From NCBI GenBank assembly GCA_963823075.1, contig CAWGKE010000001.1:1860001-1924000 (forward strand): DNA of 64,000 nucleotides, in the 5' to 3' direction. A program made the position numbers and the translations under genes. This stretch comes from UBA4732 sp963823075 (GTDB lineage: Bacteria; Planctomycetota; Planctomycetia; Gemmatales; Gemmataceae). Shown here in pieces: positions 54,299-63,042 of the stretch; the stretch's first letter is position 1, and each line of letters starts with the position of its first letter. The notes under the pieces were generated by a model. The model saw only the letters and a program-made list of their open reading frames with translations. It was not told the DNA's origin and ran no database searches.

Positions 54299-55042
54299 TA
54301 TAACACCTGGGTCGAGGTAACGATCCAACGGGTTTGCCAGGGAGCGCCAGGATGGCATGGTATCGCGTACAACGGACGGCTGCGGAACGGGAAGTGGTGA
54401 ATGCCGAGCGGGAGGCCCACCCGCAGGCCCAAGTCCGCCGCAAGATGCTGGTCTTGTGGTTGCTCCATTGTGGACTCACTCGGGCCAAGACGGCGACCGT
54501 CGCCTGCCTCGAGCGAGCCACCGTGCAACGCTATGTCGCCGCCTATCGGGACGGCGGCCTGGACGGACTGCGGCAGTGGGATGTGACCGGCCCCGTCAGC
54601 GACCTGGTGCTGGGAGCGTGGAACGCCGTCACCCGGGAACTGGTGGCCATCACCAACACGACGGTGGTGAACAGCGAAACAATGTGCGATTTGCTGCGGG
54701 CGATCGCGGCCCGGGGACTGGTCGGGCCCGTCACTCTGGTCCTGGACAACGCCCGCTATCAGCGCAATGCGCTGGTGCAAGGCTTGGCGAAAGAGTGGGG
54801 GATCGCCCTGCTGTTCTTGCCGTCGTGTTCGCCGAACCTGAATCTGATCGAGCGGCTCTGGCGGTTTATGAAACGGAAGGCGGCCTACGGGCGCTATCAC
54901 CCGACGTTCGCCGACTTCCGAGCCGCCATTGAAGATGTCCTTGGTAGGATACAAACGACTCACGCGGACAAGCTGGCCACCCTCATGACGCTCCACTTCC
55001 AGGAATTTGAAGATGTCTCACTCCTGGCCGCGTGAAGTATAG
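54299..55042 (+). mobile_element. Internally deleted IS630-like element
   Basis: Ends are approximate: TATAACACCTGGG on the left and TATACTTCACGCGG as the reverse complement on the right, at TA dinucleotides as IS630 elements prefer. It encloses a transposase with a central deletion. Confidence 0.72.
54352..55035 (+). pseudogene. IS630-family transposase with central deletion
   Basis: 227 residues from the ATG at 54352. The N-terminal helix-turn-helix (LHCGLTRAKTATVACLERAT) reaches GGLDGLRQWDVTGPVSDL and then jumps to VLGAWNAVTRELVAITNTT. The second Asp (VTLVLDNARYQRN) and the Glu (SPNLNLIERLWRFMKRK) are present, but the part with the first Asp is missing. The frame stays open. It is likely inactive. 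Confidence 0.85.
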
Positions 55043-55091
55043 ATTAAGTGCCATTCAACTCACACTGATTTCCGCCGCGCCCAGACCCCCG

Positions 55092-55272
55092 ATCCGAGCC
55101 GCGACCGTAAGAGCAAATTGCATATGGCGCCGCAATCCATTATGGCGTCAGGATTTGCGGCGCAGGACATCCGCCGCCCAAGCCCCTTTCGGTTAAGGAC
55201 TTACGGCGGCCGACGCAATTTGCTCGTAAGGGAGCGGATTTCTCTCCGCTCCCTTACGGTCGCGGCTCGGAT
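55092..55272. repeat. Nested inverted-repeat element
   Basis: A perfect 20-bp inverted repeat (ATCCGAGCCGCGACCGTAAG at 55092-55111 and its complement at 55253-55272) encloses a second pair (GAGCAAATTGC / GCAATTTGCTC), a third near-perfect pair (GCGCCGCAATCC / GGATTTGCGGCGC), and a tight hairpin GGGAGCGGA...TCCGCTCCC. It lies right after the IS630 derivative and before the 3' end of the secreted-protein gene. Confidence 0.8.
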
Positions 55273-55275
55273 TCG

Positions 55276-55803
55276 CTACTTCGGCGGCGGCGCCGGCTCC
55301 TCGCCCGGCGGGTGGAACGTGTCGATCGGCTCTGGCGGCGTGAACCGCGTCCGCGGCGGAAGCCGCACCACGTCGCGGTCGAACGGCCACGCCACCTCCA
55401 GCCCGTTGCTCACGATTTCCTGGTCGTCCGGTTCGCCGCCCGGCTTCCGCTTCGTGATCCAGATCCGCAGCGTATCGCCCTTTTGAAAATGATGCTCCTC
55501 GTATTGGTACTGGATCAGCAGGACCTGCACCTCGCCGCGGCGGAATACCCGTTCGTAGGTCGGCCGGTGCTGCACCACCGTCCCATCGGGGTACTCGAGG
55601 TTGACGTAGTATTCGGCGTCGCGCTGCGGCGGCGTTTTCCACTCGCCCTCCAGCGACAGGACGTAGACGTGGCGGTCGAGCGGCCGCATCTCCCACAGGG
55701 GAGCGTTGGGGTCGTTCAGCACGATTTGCGGGGCGGCGAAGCAGGCCGGGGCGGCGGTCAGGCAAGCGGCCAGCGCCAGCGAGACGGCGGTCAGGGTGCG
55801 CAT
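55276..55803 (-). CDS. Secreted hypothetical protein
   Basis: 175 residues. Signal peptide MRTLTAVSLALAACLTAAPA, then CFAAPQIVL. The mature part is beta-rich with WEMRPLDRHVYVLSLEGEW, YYVNLEYPDGTVVQH and a proline-rich end (TFHPPGEEPAPPPK). The start at 55803 has a GGAGG site, which rules out the longer frame. Likely periplasmic or exported; the cysteine near the cleavage site could mark a lipoprotein, but no clear lipobox is seen. No family is recognised. Confidence 0.72.
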   Translation of the reverse strand: MRTLTAVSLALAACLTAAPACFAAPQIVLNDPNAPLWEMRPLDRHVYVLSLEGEWKTPPQRDAEYYVNLEYPDGTVVQHRPTYERVFRRGEVQVLLIQYQYEEHHFQKGDTLRIWITKRKPGGEPDDQEIVSNGLEVAWPFDRDVVRLPPRTRFTPPEPIDTFHPPGEEPAPPPK

Positions 55804-55971
55804 CGAGGGAGTCCTCCAAAATCTTCCCTTCATGATCGCAGCCGCGGCCGGGCGACGCAACGGCCGTCGCGCGCCGGAAACCGAATTCCTTTGCGTTCGC
55901 GTGGAAAACTCGATACGTTCGATCTCACGCCCGGCGCTCCGTTGACCGACCGCAAGAGGGAGAGACGTGTC

Positions 55972-56460
55972 ATGCCCGAACCATTCGACCCCACGGCGGA
56001 ACCCCGATCGTTCGCGTTGCGCGTGGACCGGGAGGTCGGGACCGACGAGGACCATCCGCCCCGTCCGCCCGGCCCGGAGACGGCGGCCTCGCCGATGAGC
56101 CGCCACGCCGCCGAGTGGGGCTTGGCCTCGCTGCTCACCGGCGGGTTCCTCCTGCTGGTCACGGCCGTCATCGTCGTTTTCAACCTCGAGTTCTGGAACA
56201 CGGGGGACCACGTTGTTTCGATCGCCGCCAGCTGGGCCATGAAACTGGTGGTCGTCGGCGCGGTGATCGCCGCCCTCGTGCTGATCGCCGTGGGCGCGGC
56301 CAGCCTGGCGATCGGCATCCGGGCGCTTCAGTCGGCCGCGCGGCGGCGCCAGCCGGCCGGCCTGGCGGTCGCCGGGACCATGGTGAGCGCGGCCGCCCTG
56401 CTGCTGTGGACCCTCACCGCCATCGGAGGCCTCATGGTGATCCTGACGTTCACCGGGTGA
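55972..56460 (+). CDS. Three-helix membrane protein of unknown function
   Basis: 162 residues. A Pro-rich, charged N-terminal cytoplasmic stretch is followed by three membrane helices (LTGGFLLLVTAVIVVFNL, LVVVGAVIAALVLIAVGAAS, AGTMVSAAALLLWTLTAIGG). GAGGGAGAG lies upstream of the ATG at 55972. It is divergent from the secreted-protein gene and probably has its own promoter in the 168-base gap. Confidence 0.68.
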   Translation: MPEPFDPTAEPRSFALRVDREVGTDEDHPPRPPGPETAASPMSRHAAEWGLASLLTGGFLLLVTAVIVVFNLEFWNTGDHVVSIAASWAMKLVVVGAVIAALVLIAVGAASLAIGIRALQSAARRRQPAGLAVAGTMVSAAALLLWTLTAIGGLMVILTFTG

Positions 56461-56473
56461 AGCGCGATCCTTT

Positions 56474-59297
56474 CTATTTCGGCGGCAACGGCACGAGGAA
56501 AATCACGTCCTCGCCGGGGCCGGCATAGCCCTCCGGACGGGCCTGCCGCACCCCGCCGTCGTCGTGTTCGTCGGGGCCGACGCTCCACAAAATCCCCTGT
56601 CCCGGCGGCACATCGATCGTCGGCGGCGGGGGCGGCGGCGCTCCCGGCGCGGCCGGCGCCTGCGGCGGCCCTCCCGGCGGAATCGGCTGCGGCGGTCCTC
56701 CCGGTACGTCCGGCGGCCAGACAATCCTCTCTCCCTTCGACAGCCGGTAGTGGAACGGCTGGCCCTTCTGGTAGGGGTCGTCGGGGACCGTCGGAAGATA
56801 TTTCGGAACCAGATCGTCCAGTTTCTCCGCCGGCCGGCCGTTCTCCGCCTGATACCAGCGCAGCGCCAGTGCGATCCGCATGGCTTGCTCGCGGCAGCGC
56901 TGCCTCGGCTGGACTGGGCGAAGATAGGTCAGGGAAGACAGCGTCGCCAGCGGGCTGTCTCTGACGGCTTCTGGCCAGTTCAGGGCGCGGCCGCTGAAAA
57001 GGACGCGCAATATCCGCTCCTGCCGCTGCCGCTCCCACGGAACCAGCAGGCCCGACAGCCCCACCATCTGCGCTTCAACGTCGGCTGCCTTCGCGGCGCC
57101 GTTGGTCCTGTTCGACAGATAATAAGGCAGCCAGGAAAGTGGCTCGTCCATGCTGTTGCGCAATCAAGTAGTTCACAAGTCTCTGATCGGCCTCGTCATC
57201 CTTCTCCGCGTCCAGATGGTCCGACAAGAGGCCGAGCGCCCGCCGCAGCAGGTCCGGGCGGCCGTGCAGGTGCTCCATCCAGGGGTACATCCCCTGCAGC
57301 AGAATGCTCTCAGCGCTCCGGCCGACGATCACCTCGATGTCCGGTTGGCGCCGGCGCAAGGCCCGCGCCAGGGCCAGTCCGAGGCGGAGGTTTTCGACGT
57401 AGGCGTCGTCGTCCCCGGCCGCCTGCCGCTGCAACCCGCGCGCGACCAGCGCCGCCGCGATCCGCCGGGCAGGATCCAATACCCGATCCGGCGAGTCGAT
57501 CGTTTCGAGCCGCAGGTCCACGACCATTCCGGGCGGCAGGTCGGCCGCCTCCCGGAGCGATTGCACCCAGTCGCCGGCGAACAGCCGGTCCAGCCACGCC
57601 GCCAGCTCGGGATCGTCGCCCGTCCAGCCGTGCTCGACCATGGCGTCGGCGCGACCTTCCGGCGACGGCTTCACGCCCGGTCCCTCTCCGGCGGCCGGCC
57701 GTCTCTGTACGTCGAAACGGCCGCAGGCGCTGCGGATGAGGTCGCCCGCCTTGTTCTCCTTCGACGTCGGCAGGCTCGCCCGGAACGCGGCGAGGTCGCC
57801 GGGCGGAGGCACATCCGGGATCTCCACTATCCGGTAATACAATCCCGCCGCGATCCAGAGGACGGCGAGGACCGCGAACGGGGCCAGCCGCCGGGTCGTC
57901 GTCCACGACACGATGCGGCCCGCCGCCCACGGCCGCAGCAGGAACGGCGTGGACAGCAGCAGGAGGGCCGGCGGCCCGAGCATCTGCCAGACGTGCAGGC
58001 CCCCCTGGAGCATCGAGGGGACCCAGACCACGGCGAGCAGGCTGCCGAGGAAGAGACTGAACACCCCCGAGGCCAGGCCGTTGCGGAACAGCAGGCCGCA
58101 CAGGACGCCGGCGCAAAAGCCGCTGACCAACCACGCCGTCAAAAACAACCCCCACGGGCAGACGGTCGCCAGCAGGCCGCTGTGGAAAGCCATCACCAGG
58201 AAGGGGACGTGTTCGGTAGCGCCGGAGCTTCCGTAGCCCTCGATATCGGATTTCCCGAGCGCCGCCACCGCGCTCGGCAGAAAGACCACGAAGGCGGCGA
58301 CCACGGCGATGAGAAACCGCAGGCCGACTTTGACGATCCAAAATCGGACCAGCGGAAAGCGCTGGTCGCCGAGGAAGCGGTACGGCCCCTGCTGCTCGTC
58401 GGCGAACGCCGTCGCGCCGCACAGCACGCCGACCAGCAGCGTTGCGGCCGGCCACAGGAGCAGGCCGTCGGCCAGCGTCAGGAAGCCGAGCAACACCGAG
58501 AAAAGGCTCAATCCCACGGCGAAAAAGCGCGATTGCCGCCACGTCAGCCAGAACAGCCGTTCCCACAGGGCGACGCGACGACCTGCCCTGGCCGGCGCTG
58601 GCGGGCGCACCGGCCGCAGCCGTCCGCGATCCGGTCGGGTGAAGATCAGCGCCGACGCGCCCAGCGCGGCGGGGATGCTGAAGGCGGCGACGGCGGCCCA
58701 GGACCAGTTCATGGAGGCTTCCGCCGGCACGCCGTAGACCTGGAAAATCAGCACGCTCAGAAAGACGGCCGGGACGATGAAGAGAGACGCCGCCGCCAGC
58801 TGCCCGGCCACGCCCAGGAGAATCATGTTCATGACGCTGCGACCCAACGACGAGAACAGCATCCCCCAGGCCATGCCGAACAGGGCGACGCCCCCCATGC
58901 CGATCAGCGTCGCCGCCGCCTGGCCCCAGTTCGGAAAGAGGTTCGCGGCCGCCGCCAGGCCCATCAGCACGGCGACCTGGGCGATCACCAGCAGCACGCC
59001 GGCCAGGCACTTCGCCCGCCACACCTGCCCGCGCAGGCCCGGCAGCGCGTCGAGGAACGGCAGCGTCCCCATCTCGCGCTCGCCGGCCAGGAGCATGGCG
59101 CCGCAGATCAGGCCGTAGGCCCAGGCCACCAGGACGACGGCCGCGACAATCGTGTCGCGGGCTTGCGGCTGGGATTCAAAGTCGCCCGGCGCCATGATGA
59201 TGGGCAGGCCGAACAGCGCCGCCGCGCCGACGACGGCCAGCGCCGCCCAGGCGATCCGCTGTTCCCGGTATTCTTTCCAGACGAGCGCGGCGATCAT
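56474..59297 (-). CDS. ABC-type permease fused to a large C-terminal domain; one frameshift
   Basis: Roughly 940 residues after repair. The N-terminal part (MIAALVWKEYREQRIAWAAL) has many membrane helices in two blocks, as in ABC-2-type permeases (AYGLICGAMLLAGEREMG carries the usual cytoplasmic loop). The C-terminal half is soluble, helical, and ends in a proline-rich tail. A frame change near 57160-57165 is removed by deleting one A, giving NYLLRNSMDEPLSWLPYYL. Its start overlaps the ATPase stop (ATGA), so the two form one transporter. The substrate is unknown. Confidence 0.82.
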
Positions 59298-60265
59298 GGC
59301 TGGCCTCCCTCCGCCGGAACCTCCGAGGCCGGCTGGCCGTGCGGCGCCCGGCCGTTGGCCGACGCCGCCGGCGACCCGGCGGTGTGGTAGCGGGCGAGCA
59401 ACGCCGTGTACATTTCTTCCAGCGTTAGTTGCGACTCCGCGACGCCTTCCAGGTCGGGCCGTTGGCCGAGCGAATCCAGGGCGGCGCGGTTGGGGTCGAG
59501 CAGGACCGCCTGCCACTGCCGGCCGGAGACCTCGCTCTCCAGCGCCTGGCCGAGCGCGGCGGGGTCCGGCGCGGCCGCGTCGAAGCGCAGCCGGACGCGG
59601 ACCATGCGGCGCCGCAGCTCCTCCAGCGGGGCGGACAGCAGCAGCCGGCCCTCGGCCAGGAACGCAACGTGGCTGGCGACGCGCTCCACCTCGGCGACGC
59701 CGTGACTGGAGATGAGGATGGTCCGGCCGGCGCCGGCCAGATCGACCATGCTGGAGAGAAATTCTCGTCGAATGAAGAGGTCGAGGCCGGAGGTCGGCTC
59801 GTCGAGGATCAGCACCTCCGGGTCGAAGGCGAGGGCCAGCGCCAGGCCGACCTTGGCGTAGCCGCCCTTGGAGAGGTTCTTGAGGCGGGCGGCGGGGTCG
59901 AGGCGGAAGCGCTCGGCCATTTCGAGGTAGCGCGGCAGGTAGCCGGGGCCGTGGAAGCCGGCGGAGAACCAGCCGATTTCGCGGACGGTCATCCAGTCGT
60001 AGAAGCGCGGCTTTTCCGGGACGTAGCCGACGCGGCGGCGGAGGACGGGAGCGGCGGCCCAGCAGTCCTGACCGAGGACCGTGGCCCGCCCGGCGTCCGG
60101 CGGCAGTAGGCCGGTGAGCATTCGGATGGTGGTGGATTTGCCCGCCCCGTTGTCTCCGAGGAGAGCGAAGACGGACCCGGCCGGCACGGCCAGGTCGAGC
60201 CGGTACACCACGGCTTTGCCGCCGAACAGTTTGGTCAGGCCCTGGGTCGCGATGACGGGGTTCAT
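59294..60265 (-). CDS. ABC transporter ATP-binding protein
   Basis: 323 residues. Walker A GDNGAGKSTTIRML, signature LSKGGYAKVGLALAL (a variant of LSGGQ), Walker B PEVLILDEPTSGLD and switch His in TILISSHGVAEVE. AAAGGAG precedes the ATG. It follows a YtrA-type GntR regulator and is coupled to the permease, the usual arrangement of self-regulated export or cell-envelope stress ABC systems. Energises the adjacent permease. Confidence 0.95.
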   Translation of the reverse strand: MNPVIATQGLTKLFGGKAVVYRLDLAVPAGSVFALLGDNGAGKSTTIRMLTGLLPPDAGRATVLGQDCWAAAPVLRRRVGYVPEKPRFYDWMTVREIGWFSAGFHGPGYLPRYLEMAERFRLDPAARLKNLSKGGYAKVGLALALAFDPEVLILDEPTSGLDLFIRREFLSSMVDLAGAGRTILISSHGVAEVERVASHVAFLAEGRLLLSAPLEELRRRMVRVRLRFDAAAPDPAALGQALESEVSGRQWQAVLLDPNRAALDSLGQRPDLEGVAESQLTLEEMYTALLARYHTAGSPAASANGRAPHGQPASEVPAEGGQP

Positions 60266-60287
60266 CGGTCGGTTGCTCCTTTCTTTC

Positions 60288-60388
60288 TCCCCTCCCCCCT
60301 CGCGGGGGAGGGGCCGGGGGTGGGGGGGGGATGAGTCCGGCGACCATAACCCCCCACCCCCACCCTCCCCCGCGAGGGGGGAGGGGGC
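60288..60388. repeat. G/C-tract palindromic spacer
   Basis: Two arms of C-rich then G-rich tracts around CTCGCGGGGGAG, mirrored (CCCCTCCCCCC...GGGGGTGGGG and its complement), separated by about 25 bases. Such elements are frequent in planctomycete intergenic regions. They can form a strong hairpin or quadruplex between the regulator and the ABC genes. Confidence 0.75.
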
Positions 60389-60427
60389 AAGAACTTGGCT
60401 CCCCTCGGGGGACGGAGGAAAAGCGAA

Positions 60428-60817
60428 TCAGCGCCGCTTGCCGTTGGCGCGGGTCAGTTCGTCCTCGACCAGTCGGCGGACCTCTTCGGCGGTCAGGGCG
60501 CTGTGGACGGCCTCTTGCAGCGCCGCGCGGATACGGTTCTGGACGATCTCCTTGCGGCGGGTACGGCACAGGGCCGGCGCCTCCGGCGTCACCTCCATGC
60601 CGCGACCCTGCCGGGCGGTCACCACGCCCTGGCGCTCCAGCTCCTGATACGCCTTGGCCACCGTGTTGAAGTTGATGACGTGCCGCATCGCCACGTCGCG
60701 CACGCCGGGCAGCATCTCGCCGGGACGCAGGCCGCCGGAGGCGACGCCGAATATGACCTGCGCGACGATCTGTTCGTACTTCGGGATATGCGATTTCTCG
60801 TCGATGTCGAACAGCAT
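60428..60817 (-). CDS. GntR-family (YtrA-type) transcriptional regulator
   Basis: 129 residues. The winged HTH reads IPKYEQIVAQVIFGVASGGL, LRPGEMLPGVRDVAMRHVIN, TVAKAYQELERQGVVTARQG. The short C-terminal helical tail rather than a FadR or UTRA domain identifies the YtrA subgroup, whose members repress neighbouring ABC operons. The start MLFDIDEKSHIPKYEQ is internal to a longer frame. Palindromes in the leader (60832-60857) are likely operator sites. Confidence 0.9.
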   Translation of the reverse strand: MLFDIDEKSHIPKYEQIVAQVIFGVASGGLRPGEMLPGVRDVAMRHVINFNTVAKAYQELERQGVVTARQGRGMEVTPEAPALCRTRRKEIVQNRIRAALQEAVHSALTAEEVRRLVEDELTRANGKRR

Positions 60818-60831
60818 GACGCGACCCGCCT

Positions 60832-60857
60832 GTGTGTAACACACTCATAGTACACTA
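60832..60857 (-). promoter_or_regulatory. Candidate GntR operator palindromes
   Basis: GTGTGT-A-ACACAC at 60832-60844 and TAGT-AC-ACTA at 60848-60857, both palindromic, 15-40 bases before the GntR start codon. On the minus strand TACTAT within the second could serve as a -10. Fits autoregulation. Confidence 0.55.
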
Positions 60858-60954
60858 AGGCGCCGGCGTGAGGATTGCAAGAGGATTCTCGCCGACCGCG
60901 CCCGCTCCGTGTAGGGTAAGCGCTGCCGTCCCGCCCGATGCGAGGCCCCCGACC

Positions 60955-62007
60955 GTGAATACCTCCCTGCTGACGCCGCCGCGCCTCGACCCTACCGCTA
61001 TTTTCGAGGCTTTTCGTGGCAATTACGGCGCCGAATTGCTGACCGCCGCCGTCGCCCATTTCCGCGTCTTCGACCGCTTCGTCGGCGGGCCGATGACGGC
61101 GGACGAGCTGCGCGCCGACCTCGGCCTGGCGGAGCGGCCGGCCGCGGTGCTGCTGACGGCGCTGCGCGCCCTCGGCCTGCTGGTGGAAGACGGTCCCGGC
61201 CGGCTCGACCTGTCGGAGCTGGCCCGCGAGCACCTGACGACCGGCGCCCCGTTCGACGTGAGCGATTACGTCCGCATGGCCGCCGACAGTCCCGGCGTTT
61301 TGGCGATGGTGGAGCGGCTGCGGAGCAACCGGCCGGCCGGGTCGGCGCCGGAGGAGGCGGGCGCCGCCTTCATTTACCGCGAAGGCGTGGCGTCGGCGAT
61401 GGAGCAGGAGGAGGCGGCGCGGCGGCTGACGCTGGCCCTGGCCGGCCGGGCGCGCACCGTCGCCCCGGTGCTGCCCGAGCGGGCGCCGCTGGGGTCGGCG
61501 CGGACGCTGCTCGACGTGGGCGGCGGGACGGGCCTTTACAGCATCGCCTTTCTCCAAAAGAACCCCGGTTTGCGCGCGATCGTGTGGGACCGGCCGGAGG
61601 TGCTGAAAGTGACGGCGGAATTCGCGGCGGCGCACGGCGTGGCCGACCGCCTGGAATGCCGGCCCGGCGACATGTTCGCCGACGCCGCCCCGCCGGCCGA
61701 CGTGGTGCTGCTGTCGAACGTGCTGCACGATTGGGACGTGCCGGAGTGTCGAAATCTCGTGTCGCGCTGCGCGGCCGCCCTGCCGCGCGGCGGCCGGCTG
61801 CTGATCCACGACGTGTTCCTCAACGACGCGCTGGACGGGCCGCTGCCGATCGCGCTGTACTCGGCGGCGCTGTTCTGCGTGACGGAGGGGCGGGCCTACA
61901 GCGCCGCGGAGCACCGCGGCTGGCTGAAGGAGGCGGGGCTGGCGCCGCGGCCGGTGACGCCGACGCTGATTCATTGCGGCGTGCTGGCGGCGGTGAAGGA
62001 GGGGTGA
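60955..62007 (+). CDS. SAM-dependent O-methyltransferase (family 2 type)
   Basis: 350 residues from the GTG at 60955. An N-terminal dimerisation/winged-helix part (FRVFDRFVGGPMTADELRAD) leads to a SAM domain with RTLLDVGGGTGLYSIAFL, then IVWDRPEVL, and the catalytic-type VLLSNVLHDWDVPECR. It resembles acetylserotonin/hydroxyindole O-methyltransferases. The substrate cannot be told. Four bases separate it from the next gene. Confidence 0.88.
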   Translation: MNTSLLTPPRLDPTAIFEAFRGNYGAELLTAAVAHFRVFDRFVGGPMTADELRADLGLAERPAAVLLTALRALGLLVEDGPGRLDLSELAREHLTTGAPFDVSDYVRMAADSPGVLAMVERLRSNRPAGSAPEEAGAAFIYREGVASAMEQEEAARRLTLALAGRARTVAPVLPERAPLGSARTLLDVGGGTGLYSIAFLQKNPGLRAIVWDRPEVLKVTAEFAAAHGVADRLECRPGDMFADAAPPADVVLLSNVLHDWDVPECRNLVSRCAAALPRGGRLLIHDVFLNDALDGPLPIALYSAALFCVTEGRAYSAAEHRGWLKEAGLAPRPVTPTLIHCGVLAAVKEG

Positions 62008-62011
62008 TTCC

Positions 62012-63031
62012 ATGCGCACCATCCCTACGAAACTCGTCTGTCATCCGCCCGTCGAGCCGGAACGCCTGGCCCGCATCACGGAGGCGGCCGGTCCCATGAT
62101 CGTGGTCAACGCCGCGACCGAGGCCCAGGCGCGCGACCACATGCCGGACGCCGACGCCTTCTTCGGCAAGATCACGCCGTCGCTCCTGGCCGCCGCCCGC
62201 CGTCTCCGCTGGGTCCAGGCGCCGACCGTCAGCCTCGAACACTACCTCTTCCCCGAACTTACCGCCCATCCGTGCGTGCTGACCAACATGCGCGGCCTCT
62301 TCTCCGACGTGATCGCCGATCAGGTTCTCGGCTACATCCTCTGCTTCGCCCGCAACCTCCACCGCTACGTCCTCCAGCAGGCGCGGGGCCGATGGGCGCC
62401 GGTCGGCGGCGAGGGCGCCCGCGTCGCCTTCGCCACGGGGCCGGGCGTCGTCAACGCCATCGACCGCGCTCACCTGCACCTGGCCGACTGCTCGCTCGGC
62501 GTCGTCGGCCTGGGCGGCATCGGCGCCGAGGTCGCGCGCCGCGGCCTGGCCTTCGGGATGCGCGTGCTGGCCGTCGATCCGGTTCGCACCGAGGCGCCGC
62601 CCGGCGTCGAGGCGCTGTGGCGGCAGGAGCGGTTGCCGGAGCTGCTCGGCGAAAGCGATTTCGTGGCCATTACGGCTCCGCATACGCCGGAAACGGAGAA
62701 GCTGTTCAGCCGGCCGCTGTTCCGCGCGATGCGGCGCACGGCCTACCTCATCAACGTCGGTCGCGGCGCCGTCGTGGACCTGGCCGACCTGACGGCGGCG
62801 CTGGAAGCGGGCGACCTGGCGGGGGCGGCGCTGGACGTGTTCGAGATGGAGCCGCTGCCGCCGGACCACCCGCTGTGGCGCATGGGCGACCGCGTGATCC
62901 TGACGCCGCACGTCGCCGGCTACTCGCCGCGCATCGCCGGCCGACACCTGGCCGTCGTGCTGGACAACATCGGCCGCTTCGTCCGCGGCGAGCCGTTGAC
63001 GAACATTGTGGATAAGAATCGATGGTTTTGA
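62012..63031 (+). CDS. D-isomer-specific 2-hydroxyacid dehydrogenase
   Basis: 339 residues. The NAD-binding fold contains LGVVGLGGIGAEVARRGLAF. The catalytic residues fit the family: Arg in the NVGRGAVVDLADL segment, Glu in LDVFEMEPLPPDHPLW and His in LTPHVAGYS. It would reduce a 2-oxo acid or oxidise a D-2-hydroxyacid. It is 4 bases downstream of the methyltransferase, so the two may act together, but no pathway is evident. Confidence 0.9.
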   Translation: MRTIPTKLVCHPPVEPERLARITEAAGPMIVVNAATEAQARDHMPDADAFFGKITPSLLAAARRLRWVQAPTVSLEHYLFPELTAHPCVLTNMRGLFSDVIADQVLGYILCFARNLHRYVLQQARGRWAPVGGEGARVAFATGPGVVNAIDRAHLHLADCSLGVVGLGGIGAEVARRGLAFGMRVLAVDPVRTEAPPGVEALWRQERLPELLGESDFVAITAPHTPETEKLFSRPLFRAMRRTAYLINVGRGAVVDLADLTAALEAGDLAGAALDVFEMEPLPPDHPLWRMGDRVILTPHVAGYSPRIAGRHLAVVLDNIGRFVRGEPLTNIVDKNRWF

Positions 63032-63042
63032 GCGGGCGACCG

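Noticed and set aside
57150..59390. 746-codon plus-strand frame opposite the ABC permease
   Set aside because: Codon shadow; low-complexity Arg/Gln/Gly product.
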